Shown: positions 34,143-46,352 of the stretch, one piece after another
Layout of the letters: each line of letters starts with the position of its first letter
Position numbering within the stretch: position 1 is the first letter of the stretch
Source of the DNA: Bromus sterilis
Taxonomy: Eukaryota > Streptophyta > Magnoliopsida > Poales > Poaceae
Direction: 5' to 3'
DNA: 64,000 nucleotides
NCBI GenBank assembly: GCA_950022295.1
Contig: OX465595.1
Span: 74,050,770 to 74,114,769, forward strand
Position numbers and translations under genes: made by a program
Notes under the pieces: model-generated
Seen by the model: the letters and a program-made list of their open reading frames with translations, nothing else
Databases searched by the model: none
Told to the model about the DNA's origin: nothing

Positions 34143-37100
34143 AGAGCTGCCGGGCATGCCACCCGACAGATGTGTAGAGTTTATAGTGGATCTTGTTCCA
34201 GGAACCGCACCAATTTCCAAACGCCCTTATAAAATGGCCCCACATGAGTTAGCTGAGCTAAAAACCCAACTTGATGCTTCATTGGCAAAAGGCTTCATCT
34301 GCCCTAGCTCATCGCCATGGGGTTGCCCCGTTCTGTTCGTAAAGAAGAAAGATGGAACAGAAAGGATGTGCGTAGACTATCGCCCGCTAAATTTAGCGAC
34401 GATAAAGAACAAATACCCACTGCCCAGGATCAATGATATTTATGATCAACTTGCAGGATCCGCTGTCTTTTCCAAGATGGATTTGAGATTAGGTTATCAT
34501 CAGATCAGAATCCGAAACGAGGTCATTCCCAAAACGGCTTTTACTACTCGTTATGGTCTTTACGAGTACACCGTCATGTCCTTTGGTTTAACCAATGCCC
34601 CCGCCACATTCTCACGCTTGATGAATTCGATCTTCATGGAGTACCTAGATAAATTTGTTGTAGTTTATCTTGATGATATTCTCATCTACTCGAAGAACGA
34701 AGGAGATCATGCCGAACACTTAAGGCTGGTATTGATGAAGCTTAGAGAGCATCGCCTGTATGCTAAATTCTCCAAGTGTGAATTCTGGCTACCAGAAGTG
34801 ACCTACTTAGGCCACGTGATTTCTGCAAAAGGCATTGTTGTGAATCCCGAGAGAGTTCAGGCCGTCCTTGACTGGACTCCACCTGAATCGGTTAAGCAAG
34901 TTAGGAGTTTTCTTGGCCTAGCCAGCTATTGCCGTCGCTTCGTCGAGAACTTTTCTAAAGTTGCAAAGCCTCTAACTGAACTCCTCAATAAAGATAAGAA
35001 ATTCTTATGGACTTCCAAGTGCGAGGAAAGCTTTCAGGAGCTAAAAAGAAGATTGACTTCCGCACCCGTACTTGCACCTCCAGACACCAAAAGAGATTTC
35101 GAGATCTATTGTGATGCATCACGGCAAGGGTTAGGATGCATACTTCTGCAAGATCGACATGTGGTAGCTTATGCTTCACGCCAATTGCGGCCACATGAAG
35201 AGAATTATCCTACCCATGACCTTGAACTCGCTGCCGTAGTTCATGCCCTAACAACTTGGCGACATTACCTCCTTGGTAATCGTTGTGAGATTTATTCCGA
35301 CCACCAAAGCCTCAAATATATTTTCACCCAGCCAGATCTTAATCTCAGGCAAAGACGCTGGATTGAGTTGATAAAAGATTACGACGTAGAAATTTCTTAC
35401 ACCCCAGGCAAAGCCAATGTCATGGCTGATGCACTAAGTCGTAAGTCGTACTGTAACAACCTCATGTTACGGCAGTATCAACCACTTCTTCATGAGAACT
35501 TTCGCAAGCTCAACCTTGAAATTGTTCCTCATGGCTATCTTTCTACCTTGGTGGCGAAACCAACCCTTGAGGATCAAATTATAGTTGCCCAAAGGCGTGC
35601 ACGAGGTGTTCGCCAGATCAAGGAGAACATTGCTAGCGGAGTTGCTAAATGTTTCTCCACAGATAGCAAGGGAACGGTTTTCTTTGGAAATCGATTGGTA
35701 GTACCTAAGAATAGGGAACTAAGGCAACTCATCCTCAAGGAAGCCCATGACACACCCCTCTCAATTCATCCCGGTAGCACGAAAATGTACCGAGATCTAC
35801 GCCAGATATTTTGGTGGACTAGGATGAAGAGAGACATTGCTCAATTTGTTGCCGAATGTGATGTTTGTCGTCGCATTAAGGCAGAACATCAAAGACCTGC
35901 TGGTACACTTCAACCCTTGTCCATTCCTGAGTGGAAATGGGACAAAGTCGGTATGGACTTCATCACCGGCTTTTCAAGAACCCAGAAAGGAAACAATGCC
36001 ATCTTCGTTGTCATAGACAGGCTTTCCAAAGTTGCTCACTTCCTTCCGGTTCGCGAGTCTATAACTGCTAGCCAGTTAGCGGACTTGTACATCTCCAGAA
36101 TTTTATCCCTTCATGGTGTTCCTTTGGAAATCAATTTCGATCGCGGTAGCCTTTTCACCTCTAGATTTTGGGGAAGCTTCCAACATGCTTTGGGAACTCA
36201 TCTCTCCTTTAGTACGGCTTTCCATCCTCAGTCTAGCGGTCAAGTCGAAAGGGTTAACCAAATTCTTGAAGACATGCTCAGAGCTTGTGTTATCTCATTC
36301 GGAAAGAATTGGGAGAATTCTCTTCCATTTGCCGAATTTGCTTATAACAATAGTTTTCAATCCAGTCTGAACATGGCTCCTTTTGAACTCCTGTATGGGC
36401 GATGATGTCGAACACCACTAAACTGGTCTGAAACCGGTGAAAGACAATTCTTTGGACCGGATATGATCAAGGAAGCAGAAGAGCAAGTTCGCATTGTTCG
36501 TGATCAATTGAAAGCAGCCCAGTCTCGTCAGAAAAGCTACTATGATCGTCATCATAGGCAAGAAAGCTACAATCTGGATGAGAAGGCTTACCTTCGGGTT
36601 ACTCCTCTGAAGGGAACCCAACGTTTCGGTATCAAAGGCAAGTTGGCCCCAAGTTACATCGGACCTTTCCGCATTCTAGCTAAACGTGGAGAAGTTGCCT
36701 ACCAACTTGAACTACCCCCGCACCTTTCCCGAGTACACGATGTATTCCATGTGTCCCAACTCAGGCGTTGCTTCAAGGACCCCATCCGCGAAGTCGACCA
36801 TGAAACGCTTGATCTCCAAGATGACCTTTCTTATCGAGAATACCCCGTTCGTATTCTTGATTCAGCAGAACGTGTCACTCGTCGTCAGAAGATTAGGTTT
36901 CTGAAAGTGCAATGGTCACACCACTCTGAAAGAGAAGCCACATGGGAGAGAGAAGACCGCCTCAGTGCCGAGTACCCCACCTTCCTCCCGCAGACTTCTG
37001 AATCTCGGGACGAGATTCTTTTGAGTGGGGGCGAGTTGTCAGATCCCTCTGTTAGGTATGTGCTAGGGTTAGTTAGCACCTTTGCATCATGTCAAAAATT

Positions 37101-37170
37101 TCAAAAAAGAAATTTTGGAAATCAAATTAAAAATCCAAATGGGAGCAGGAACACCCCCCAGATGAATTAA
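34143..37170 (+). pseudogene. G Pol: RT, RNase H, integrase, chromodomain
   Basis: RT: GCPVLFVKKKDG, RMCVDYRPLN, KMDLRLGYHQI, the YLDD box (VVYLDDILIYSKN), YLGHVIS. RNase H: DFEIYCDASRQGLG, THDLELAAVVHAL, YSDHQSLKYIF, VMADALSRK. Integrase: HPGSTKMYRDL and CDVCRRIKAEHQRP zinc region, then GMDFITGF, DRGSLF, GQVERVNQILED (D, D, E). Chromodomain-type tail: KVQWSHHSEREATWERE. A TGA at 36,403-36,405 replaces the Arg expected after LLYGR; the same frame resumes at once. The frame has no stop before the 3' LTR (37,037) and ends 44 codons inside it at 37,170. RT normally follows the protease in one frame here; the one-base deletion breaks it. Confidence 0.93.
37022..37034 (+). other. Polypurine tract of G
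   Basis: TGAGTGGGGGCGAG, two bases before the 3' LTR start (TGTCAGATCC at 37,037). It lies inside the pol reading frame (codons for LLSGGEL). The B equivalent at about 22,141-22,154 (minus) is GAGTGGGGACGAG. Confidence 0.75.
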
Positions 37171-37807
37171 TTCAAAAGGCCAGATAAAAATATTTTCCAA
37201 AAATTCATGTTAGAGTTTTGAAAAGTCTTATAAATGAGTGTGATCACATTTCAAGTGATGTGGGCCCCACCCCATGCTCATAGATTTTTCAAATATTCAA
37301 ACAGTACCTTGGAATTAAAGAAATACCCCTTTTTGATTTAAAATTCAAATCATTTGAATTTTAAAAATGTTGAAAGTTTATGAGTGGCTAGTCTATATTA
37401 TTATGAGGACACATAAAAGTTTTCAGCATTTAATAAAATGGTTTGGTATTTTTATCAGAGCCAAAACAAATTATAGAAAGAGAAAGGAAAGATTAAACAG
37501 AGAGAAAAAGGGAAAAGGCTTACCTCTCGCCTAGGGCGAGGCCCACCTCTCCAGCCGGCCCAGCCCACCCGAAACGTTCTGTCGTCTTCCTCCCGCGCGT
37601 CCAAGCAGCTCCGTGGCAGAGCGCCGACGCCGTGGACGCCACCTCGACGCCCAGGACGTTCCAGGCCGCCCCGTGCCACCTTATCGTGTCCTGGAGAACC
37701 GCCGTGAAGCCGTGCTTCGATTCCCCCTCCTCTCTCGTGCTCTCCCTTCCTCTCCTCGTTTTCCCCTTCTTCTCCGAGAGCAGCCGCCGTTCACCGTCGA
37801 CGACATC
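37037..37807 (+). mobile_element. G original 3' LTR, first 771 bp only
   Basis: It follows the polypurine tract and matches 26,944-27,714 with about 10 differences (1.3%). It stops at CGACATC; the next base belongs to sequence copied from upstream of G. Two bases (TC, 37,806-37,807) fit both sources. Confidence 0.92.
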
Positions 37808-40800
37808 TGGAATTTCTGTAATTTCTCTGGAATTGTTTTATTTCTGGAAAATCTTTTATTGCATCAGCATGACGCAGTGCTGATGTCACAGGGGGGGCTG
37901 ACAACAGGGGCCCACCTGTAAGTGTCTAGGGGGTTAATCCCCTCTCTGTTTAAACTAAACAGAGGGGTTAGGGGCCAGGGGGGCCCACTGTCAGTGGGTA
38001 CGGGGGGGGGGGGTGATTAGTGGGGCTAATCACACTGCCCACCGGCGTTTAGCCGGCGGCAACCTCAGCGCACGGCGGCGCACGCACGGGTGGCCGATTC
38101 TGGCGGCTAGAAGCAGCGCCAGGGCTACCAGAATGTAGCCCCTGGACGTGTGCGTCTCGGGGACTTCTCGGGCGCCACGGGGAAGCACGGGAGGGACGCC
38201 GGTGCCGAAACCAGGCGGCGGCCGTGGCTGAGCTTGCTGCGGCGCAGCGCTCTGGTGCATGGGAGGGGCCAGAGATAGAGGCGAAAGAGGCGCAGGTTCA
38301 CCGTGATGCGAGTAGAACTGACGGGGAGGCCGTGGACGGGCCGGGGACGACGGAATTGGAGCTTGAAGCTCTCGGTGGCCGGCGGTGAACCCTTGAAGCT
38401 TGCGTCGTCTTCGGTGGGGATCGAGTTCGATTTGGTGGCCTGCTAGACGAAGTCGACGGCAAGGGACCTCGTGGACACGACGGATTGCCGGGAGGGGGCC
38501 GTTGGCCTCGTTTGTGCGGCGGCACGGCGAGGTCGAGCGCTCGGGTGGCCGCGGGATCTTGATGGGGAGGAAAGAGGGCGAGCTCGAGGAGGGAGAAGGT
38601 GCGGGGGGTCTCTGGGCGTTGCGTGGCGCAAGGAGACGCCTCGGGCTGGTCTAGGCGAGCCTCGGTGGCGTCCACGGCGCTCGGCTCGCCACCGAGCTTC
38701 TTGGATGCGAGGGGAGGAAGAAGACAACGCGGCCGGGTGGGCTGGGCCGGCCAGAGGAAGTGGGCCGTCGCCCTGGGCGAAAGGTAAGGCTTTGTTGCTT
38801 TCTTTTCTTTTTTCTATTTTCTGTCTTCTGTTTTGCTCTGGTAAAAATACCAAATGTCAGATCCCTCTGCTAGGTATGTGCTAGGGTTAGTTAGCACCTT
38901 TGCATCATGTCAAAATTTTCAAAAAAGAAATCTTGGAAATCAAATTAAAAATCCAAATGGGAGCAGGAACACCCCCCAGATGAATTAATTCAAAAGGCCA
39001 GATAAAAATATTTTCCAAAAATTCATGTTAGAGTTTTGAAAAGTCTTATAAATGAGTGTGATCACATTTCAAGTGATGTGGGCCCCACCCCATGCTCATA
39101 GATTTTTCAAATATTCAAACAGTACCTTGGAATTAAAGAAATACCCCTTTTTGATTTAAAATTCAAATCATTTGAATTTTAAAAATGTTGAAAGTTTATG
39201 AGTGGCTAGTCTATATTATTATGAGGCCACATAAAAGTTTTCAGCATTTAATAAAATGGTTTGGTATTTTTATCAGAGCCAAAACAAATTACAGAAAGAG
39301 AAAGGAAAGATTAAACAGAGAGAAAAAGGGAAAAGGCTTACCTCTCGCCTGGGGCGAGGCCCACCTCTCCAGCCGGCCCAGCCCACCCGAACCGTTCTGT
39401 CGTCTTCCTCCCGCGCGTCCAAGCAGCTCGGTGGCAGAGCGCCGACGTCGTGGATGCCACCTCGACGCCCAGGACGTTCCAGGCCGCCCCGTGCCACCTT
39501 ATCGTGTCCTGGAGAACCGCCGTGAAGCCGTGCTTCGATTCCCCCTCCTCTCTCGTGCTCTCCCTTCCTCTCCTCGTTTTCCCCTTCTTCTCCGAGAGCA
39601 GCCGCCGTTCACCGTCGACGACATCCGTGGCCAGCGCCGGAGAAGAACCAGAAGACCTTTTCCATCAGCTTCGCCACCCTCGACTACGTCTCCCTGCAAG
39701 GAATCAAGATCCCGGAGCCCTTCTAGTCGTTGGAATCGTCACCGAGAGCTCGCCGGATCCGCTGCTCGTCGCCGTTCAATACTCCGTCCACGTTCCCTCA
39801 CCGGCTCCGTCGACTACTTCGTCGAGTTCCCTGTAGCCTGGTGAGCGTTTCCCCTCAAGCCACGACTCCCTTCTCCTCCTCTAGCTCGAGCTGCCATGAA
39901 CGCCGAGGTACCTCACCGCCGCGGTCGTCGTCGGCGAGCATCCGTGAAGCACACGTACCCAAGAGCATGTCCGACGTCTTCCCTGTGGTCTAACGCGTCA
40001 AACGAGCTCAAGTTTGCTGGATTTGGAGCACCGTGGCGACGATTGCCTCCTCCCAGTGTTTCTGTTGCCGCCGGCGAGGTCACCGCCGTCGCTGGGGTCG
40101 TCGTCTTGGACGCTGGCGTGCACCAGGAGACGTGCGAGAGCACGGGCTTCGCTCCCGTGGTCTCGACGCTTCGTTTGGAGCACGGGAACAGCAGATCCGC
40201 GCAGCGCCGCCGTGGCCAGGCCGCCGGCGTTTAGCCGCCGGTGGGTTAGCCTAACCCTGAGCCTAATCCAGCCCCTAATGACCCCCAGAGTCACTTACAG
40301 GTGGGCCCAGAACACCTCTAATCTCTCTGTTAATTTAAATTAACAGGGATTTATCCCAGAGAGGCTGACAGCCCTGGCCCACTGGTCAGTTTGACCGGAT
40401 CAAAACCCCCTACGTCATGCTGATGCAGTGCTGGCGCAATAAAAGCTTTTCTAATTAAAAAGAATTCCAGAAATTCCAGAAAATACCCCAAACTTTGGAA
40501 ATTCATAGAAAATTCATATTAACTCCAAATTGGACAAATAATATATGAAAAATGATCAGGAGAAAATTATCTTTCCAAAAATACAACTTTCAACTCTGTT
40601 TGAGTAGAATTTAAAATGAGAACAGTAGCATATGTCATTTGCTTTATTTGAATTTAATTCAAATTCAAACCAAATGATCTTGCCACTTGGACCATGGTTT
40701 TAAGCTACAATTCAACCACACTTCAGAGGCATATCATACACATTTGAAGTTGTTTCAAAATAATCAAACTTTGTCAATTGCACCTTGACTAAATTGAATT

Positions 40801-42385
40801 CAAATGTGGAGTTTGAATTTGCATTTTAAATGCAATATATTCCACTTAAATGGAATTGCCTCACACATCAAAACTTGTACTTCAAGCATTAACATTCAAT
40901 CATGTGCTTGAGCATTGCATTCATATTGATTGCTACTTCGTGCTTTGTTTGTCGAGTAGAGGTGGAACCGGAGCAAGAGGTCACCCCCTTCGCTGAAGAT
41001 CCAGAACCCGAACCTCGTCAGCAAGGCAAGCAAAACCCCATTGATCATGTCGATAAAATCCCACTTCCCTCTCATGTCTCGCTTATGCATTGTATAGGAT
41101 GATCACCATGTTACGATTCTACCGCATAGATGAACCCATTCCTTTGCATGACCTATCTTTTGTCACAGTAGTAAGCAAACCTCAATCCTAGCAAATATAG
41201 GAGTTGAATGATATCATGTGGCCCCTGCAAATGTTATCGCTTATTGCATGCTTAGTATGATACCATGTTGTTACTGTGATGTGAGTCGGGATGGTAGTGA
41301 TCATGTTGATGATGGTAGAAAATTGTTGGTGAATCGACCAATACAAGGTGAACGATGAGAGGCTGTGTAGGAGTACACGGTGGGTTGTCTCGTTGAACAC
41401 CGCCCTAAGTCCGAGTTCTTGTGTGGTGATCCAAGATGAAGAGTACAACCACACATTGGGCTCACTGACCCCTCTCAACTTATTAACTCATCCCTTTCGA
41501 TGTCCAGATGTCGCAGTAGTTCGGAGTTCTGGTAGGCTTGTGGCCTGGATGCTAAGTGAGAGAATGGCTCACCCGAGACCGGCTTATGCACCACGCACAC
41601 ATCGCTTGGGTCCACTTCGGTAAACCGGCCGGGTTCACGATAGTGGTAGCCCACCCAAGTAGGCGGCTTTCTTGGACTAGATAGGCTATGAGGTAACAGT
41701 TGTGGTGAGCATCCTCGCTGGCACCCCTTGAATGGTGTCGAGATCAAAGGCGGTAAATGATGATCATGTGTGTGTAGCGGTACACCCTTGCAAGGTTAAC
41801 AAAACTATTCGAATAGCCGCGTCCGCGGTTATGGACTGCTTGGAAAGCTTAGCTTGATTATTAGATAACTTGAACCGGATACTTCTAAAGTACACCAAGA
41901 TAAGTGTGAGTGCTATGGTGTGCTTTCTCGTGGGGAAGTCGAGGAAGGCACCATAGTGGTGTATTGGTTGGAGAGAGTAGTGGACTCGTGTACGCTTCTT
42001 ACCTCAAAGTCTGGTACTCGTAGTTCAGGATTAGCCAAGTCAAAGCTGGCATTTCTGCAAGTGAACCCCACCTCCCTTTACCTTGATACATGTGCATGAG
42101 TAGTATAGCTCCTATGTAAGTCTTGCTGAGTACGACTTTGTACTCACGTTTGCTTAATCTATGTTTTAGATGATGCCACTGACCCCGAAGGTGGCTTCTT
42201 CATCGAGCTGGACGACTGAAGTTAAACTAGTCTAGTCCCAGTCAGCAGACTGGTTCCCTCGTGGAGGGCTTTGTGTTTAAATAAGGCTTCTTAAGCCATT
42301 TATTAAACTTGTCTGTACTCAGACATAATTTGCTTCCGCCTGTGTTGTAATGTTGGATCACATGTATGTGATCTCTGTGTGTACT
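37808..42385 (+). repeat. Near-identical direct duplicate of about 25,896-30,474
   Basis: It holds a copy of the last 1,047 bp of LTR C upstream of G (37,808-38,854) plus the first 3.5 kb of the G 5' LTR. The only difference I found over about 4.6 kb is one G fewer in the homopolymer (12 against 13). Offset is 11,912 before the homopolymer and 11,911 after it. All ORF translations in the two blocks are identical. Confidence 0.92.
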
Positions 42386-42945
42386 GTATAAGAGTTATAA
42401 ATAAAATGTACACTTTGTAGAGAATTGCAATGGTACCTGCTGTTCATACAAGGCATGTGTGCTGCGTGTATGTTTATAACATGCATGTCTTTGTATGGGT
42501 TTTCGAGACCTTAGTTGTGTTCTGGCTGGCGGTCTTTCATACACCAAGTGGCCCTTAGATGTGCGCAGCTTGGGGCATCGCGATGCGATTGCTCGAGACT
42601 CCGTCTCGTGCACACTTTGTGGTATGATCGAGCCCCCCTAGACCTCGACTAAGTGATCGGGCTGGAGTAAGTCTATGTAAGAGTTTTGAGATAGTCGGTA
42701 GTATGGCTGAGGCGACTTGTCTTTGAATATGGGAGTTCACCACCCATATCATTTGACTTGTGTGCGGACGATGAGGACCCATCTCAGTTGATCATCCGGC
42801 CTGGATGGGATGCCCCTCACGTACGATGCTTTCCGAGAATGTTCAGTGCTTGGCCTTGTCTACTTAGACAAGTGGGTGCGGTTCTCGGCTCTCCATATGA
42901 CTATGTCTTAACTGTACTTGCATACGCTAACACCGGGTCCCGACA
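38855..42945 (+). mobile_element. G terminal LTR (chimeric)
   Basis: 4,091 bp, complete from TGTCAGATCC to CCCGACA, followed by target copy CCAAA. The first 3.5 kb are identical to the 5' LTR. The last 560 bp carry five differences (42,386, one-base deletion near 42,636, 42,707, 42,862, 42,887), about 0.9%. The end therefore looks like the original 3' LTR and the start like a recent copy of the 5' LTR. Confidence 0.9.
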
Positions 42946-42950
42946 CCAAA

Positions 42951-43301
42951 ACATTTTATAAAGATGCCCAACTAATTTTATAAATACTAGGTGACCAGTA
43001 GCTAGCCACATATAGAATTTCAATTCAAATAGGGTCAAATTTAATTTCCAGGGCACCTTTTGAAATTTTGAATATTCCATGGGCATGGGAATGAACCCAA
43101 ACCACTTTTAAAATGATCACCATCATTTATAGGAATTTTCCAAATATTCAAATGATTTTTGGAAAAAGATTTTTATCTGGCCATTTGAATTAATTTCTCA
43201 GGGCCTTCTTTTCCCTATTTTTTTTATTTTCTTTTGAAATTCTTCACATGATGCAAAAGGATCAAACAACCCTAGCACTTACCCTAGTTGGGGTTCTGAC
43301 A
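42951..43301 (-). mobile_element. Solo LTR C (minus), right segment
   Basis: 351 bp completing LTR C after the G insertion. It ends GGGGTTCTGACA at 43,301 (LTR start on the minus strand) and is followed by target copy CTCGG (43,302-43,306). The sequence beyond resumes B integrase exactly where it stopped at 23,383. Confidence 0.9.
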
Positions 43302-43306
43302 CTCGG

Positions 43307-44706
43307 TACATTTTTGTGCTACCGGGATGAATCGATAGGGGTGTGTTATGGGCTTCCTTGAGGATTAGTTGCCTTAGTTCCCTATTCTTAGGTAATACCA
43401 AACGATTTCCAAAGAATACCGTTCCTTTACTATCTGTGGAGAAACATCTAGCAACTCCGCTAGCAATGTTCTCCTTGATCCGGCGAACACCTCGTGCACG
43501 CCTTTGGGCAACTATGATTTGATCCTCAAGAGTTGGTTTCGCCACCAAGGTAGAAAGATAGCCATGAGGAACAATCTCAAGATTGAGCTTGCGATATTCC
43601 TCATGAAGAAGTGCTTGACACTGTTGTAACATGAGGTTGTTACAATACGACTTACGACTTAGTGCATCAGCCATGACATTGGCTTTGCCTGGGGTGTAAG
43701 AAATTCCTACGTCATAATCTTTTATCAACTCAATCCAGCGTCTTTGCCTGAGATTAAGATCTGGCTGGGTGAAAATGTATTTGAGGCTTTGGTGGTCGAA
43801 ATAGATCTCACAATGATTACCAAGGAGGTAATGTCGCCAAGTTGTCAGGGCATGAACTACGGCAGCAAGTTCAAGATCATGGGTAGGATAGTTCTCTTCA
43901 TGTGGACGCAACTGGCGTGAAGCATAAGCTACCACATGTCTATCTTGCATAAGTATGCATCCTAACACTTTCCGTGAGGTGTCACAAAAGATCTCGAAAT
44001 CCTTTTTGGTTTCTGGAGGTGCAAGTACGAGTGCAGAAGTCAATCTTCTTTTTAGCTCTTGAAAGCTTTCCTCGCACTTGGGAGTCCATTGGAATTTCTT
44101 ATCTTTCTTGAGGAGTTCAGTTAGAGGCTTTGCAACTTTAGAAAAGTTCTCGAAGAAGCGGCGATAATAGCTTGCTAAGCCAAGAAAACTCCTAACTTGC
44201 TTAACCGATTCCGGTGGAGTCCAGCAAAGGATGGCCTGAACTCTCTCGGGATTCACAGCAATGCCTTTTGCAGAAATCACGTGGCCTAAGTAGGTCACTT
44301 CTGGTAGCCAAAATTCACACTTGGAGAACTTACCATATAGGCGATGCTCTCTAAGTTTCATCAATACCAGCCTAAGATGTTCGACATGATCTTCTTCGTT
44401 CTTCGAGTAGATGAGAATGTCATCAAGATAAACTACAACAAATTTATCTAAGTACTCCATGAAGATCGAATTCATCATGGGCGAGAAAGTGGCGGGGGCA
44501 TTGGTTAAACCAAAGGACATGACGGTGTACTCGTAAAGACCATAACGAGTAGTGAAAGTCGTTTTTGGAATGTCCTCGTTTCGGATTTTGATTTGATGAT
44601 AACCTAATCTCAAATCCATCTTGGAGAGGACAGAGGATCCAGCAAGTTTATCATTGATCCTGGGCAGTGGGTACTTGTTCTTTATCGTCGCTAAATTTAG
44701 CGGGCG
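43307..44706 (-). pseudogene. B pol middle: RT, RNase H and start of integrase
   Basis: From YRPLNLATIKNKYPLP through KMDLRLGYHQIKI, the YLDD box (VVYLDDILIYSKN), LGHVIS, RNase H (DFEIFCDTSRKVLG, with the first catalytic block reading CDTS rather than CDAS; YFDHQSLKYIF; VMADALSRK) to the integrase start (HPGSTKMYR). It is open for over 450 codons. A short in-frame deletion is visible at RINDKLAGS compared with G (RINDIYDQLAGS). It is cut at 44,707 by element E between MCVDY and YRPLN, and at 43,301 by solo LTR C. Confidence 0.92.
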
Positions 44707-44711
44707 ATAGT

Positions 44712-46352
44712 TTCTGTGTTCTCGCCCCTCGTTGGTTACCCCAAGTGGAAGGTTTGAGATGCAGTGTAGCAGCAAGTTTCCCTCGGTGAAGATACCAAGG
44801 TTATCGAACCAGTAGGACTCAGGAGATACAAGTAGGTGGCAACGTCGTCAGAAATTGCTTCCTGACAAGCGTGTTGTCGTGGACCTGAACACAGCAACAA
44901 ATAACTTTGCTCCCAACGAGTACAGAGGAGTTGTCAATTCCTCCGGCCTTGTCGTTTACAAAGGATCAACGCAAGAGATAAAAGGTGCAAAGGTAAGTAA
45001 AAGCTGAAAGTAAATTGAGGGTGTGAACAATAATGTGAAGATGGATCAGGGTCCCATGATTTTCACTAGTGATGTCTCTCTCCCAAAAGACAATAAAAGT
45101 GCTAGCGAGGTAAACAAATCACAGTTGGGCAATTGACAGGATTATGAAGGCACCGCAATGCTAACTATGCTGCAAAGAAAGGAAGGGCTCAAAAGAAATG
45201 GGCAGTACGCCAAGGTAAGTAGACCGAAATCCATTTGCATCTACTACGAATCATCCACCTTGAGATATCTATCCAGAACATCTCGCTGGTATTAAGTTGC
45301 GAATCCCACCCAAAGTCTAAACTCAAAGCAACAGACAACTGCATTAAAGGAACTTTGCGTAAAGTAAACAATCCTTGCACCCGCAGGTACAAGCACCGTT
45401 GTTTTATCCCTGGTGGCAACAGCACATCGCCTAGTCTCATGTTTCTGTCACTCAAGCTAGACATCAAGGGGCTGAACCCACAATCGAGCATAACGCTCTC
45501 TCTTGGAGTTGAAAATAAAATACTTGGCCAAAGCAAATACCGCAAAAGAGAACATGCAAGAATTTACTCAAGAACAAAATATAAAAGAGAAGAACCAAAT
45601 ATATTACTGATCACAATCTGAACATAGTCTCATAATCCAACAGATCCCAACAAACTCAGCATAGCAATAGCAGAAATTACATAGATGCCTCGATCATGTG
45701 AGGCAGCTCATGAGGACTCGAAAGTGGAAGCACAAAAGGGGGAGAGATAGATCACATAGCTACTATTCACGGACCCATGGTCCAAGGGAAACTACTCACG
45801 GTACATACGGGAGGCGTCCATGGCTATGGAGGGTCTCCCGGAGGGGGTAGCTTCTCCCGGAAGGGTGCCGGAGCAGCTTCTCCAGGCAGCCCCGATCTAG
45901 AAACGGCGGCAGCGGCGGAACAGAGGCGAGATCGTGAAAGAGGAGTCCGTCTTAGGGGTTTCTACCCCGAGGGGTAAATATAGGCAAAGGGGGGCGTCGA
46001 CGGGACCCACGAGGTAGTCAGGGGGGTCCCTGGCGCGGCCCAGGGTGGGGCCGCGCCACCTGCCCTCCTGGCTGCCTGGTGGTGGCCCCCCTTCCCTCTC
46101 TTGGTGATTACGGAAGCTTCTGTTGCGCTGATTTTTTATATATTTTTTCCGGAATTTTTGGAGCACTTTTAATGGCCGGAAAACCTGAAATACAAAAACT
46201 GCAGAAAACAGAAACTGGCAACTGGGTGCACTGAGTTAATAGGTTAGTCCAAATAGGTTCAAAAGTGTATGAAAGTTCAAGCAAAACATGGCAAAGTCAC
46301 ACAAAACATGCATGGAGCAAGCAGAAATTACAGATACGTTTGGGACGTATCA
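44712..46352 (-). mobile_element. E 3' LTR
   Basis: 1,641 bp. The outer end reads TTCTGTGTTCTCGCCC where the partner has TGATGGCTTCTCGCCC, so the terminal TG has mutated. The inner end is ACGTATCA at 46,352. Confidence 0.88.

Larger units (their letters stand above)
26944..42945 (+). mobile_element. Tekay/Del-type chromovirus G, plus strand, near-complete with rearranged 3' end
   Basis: 5' LTR 26,944-31,035, internal 31,036-37,036, then a 3' region of 5,909 bp instead of about 4,092. Target duplication CCAAA is at 26,939-26,943 and 42,946-42,950, so both outer ends are original. Contents are primer site, ORF0, gag-protease, RT-RNase H-integrase-chromodomain, polypurine tract. Lesions seen: a nonsense in ORF0, a one-base deletion at the protease/RT border, and a nonsense in integrase. 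It is the youngest large insertion here, sitting inside solo LTR C, itself inside B. Confidence 0.93.

Noticed and set aside
34135..34180. Programmed frameshift between protease and RT in G
   Set aside because: B has one extra base here that keeps a single frame, so G most simply carries a one-base deletion.
36400..36410. Stop-codon readthrough in integrase of G
   Set aside because: The TGA sits inside the conserved LLYGR-R-CRTPLNW region where an Arg codon is expected; a simple point mutation.
23384..43301. Possible host gene hidden between B fragments
   Set aside because: All of it is accounted for by solo LTR C and element G with clean target duplications.
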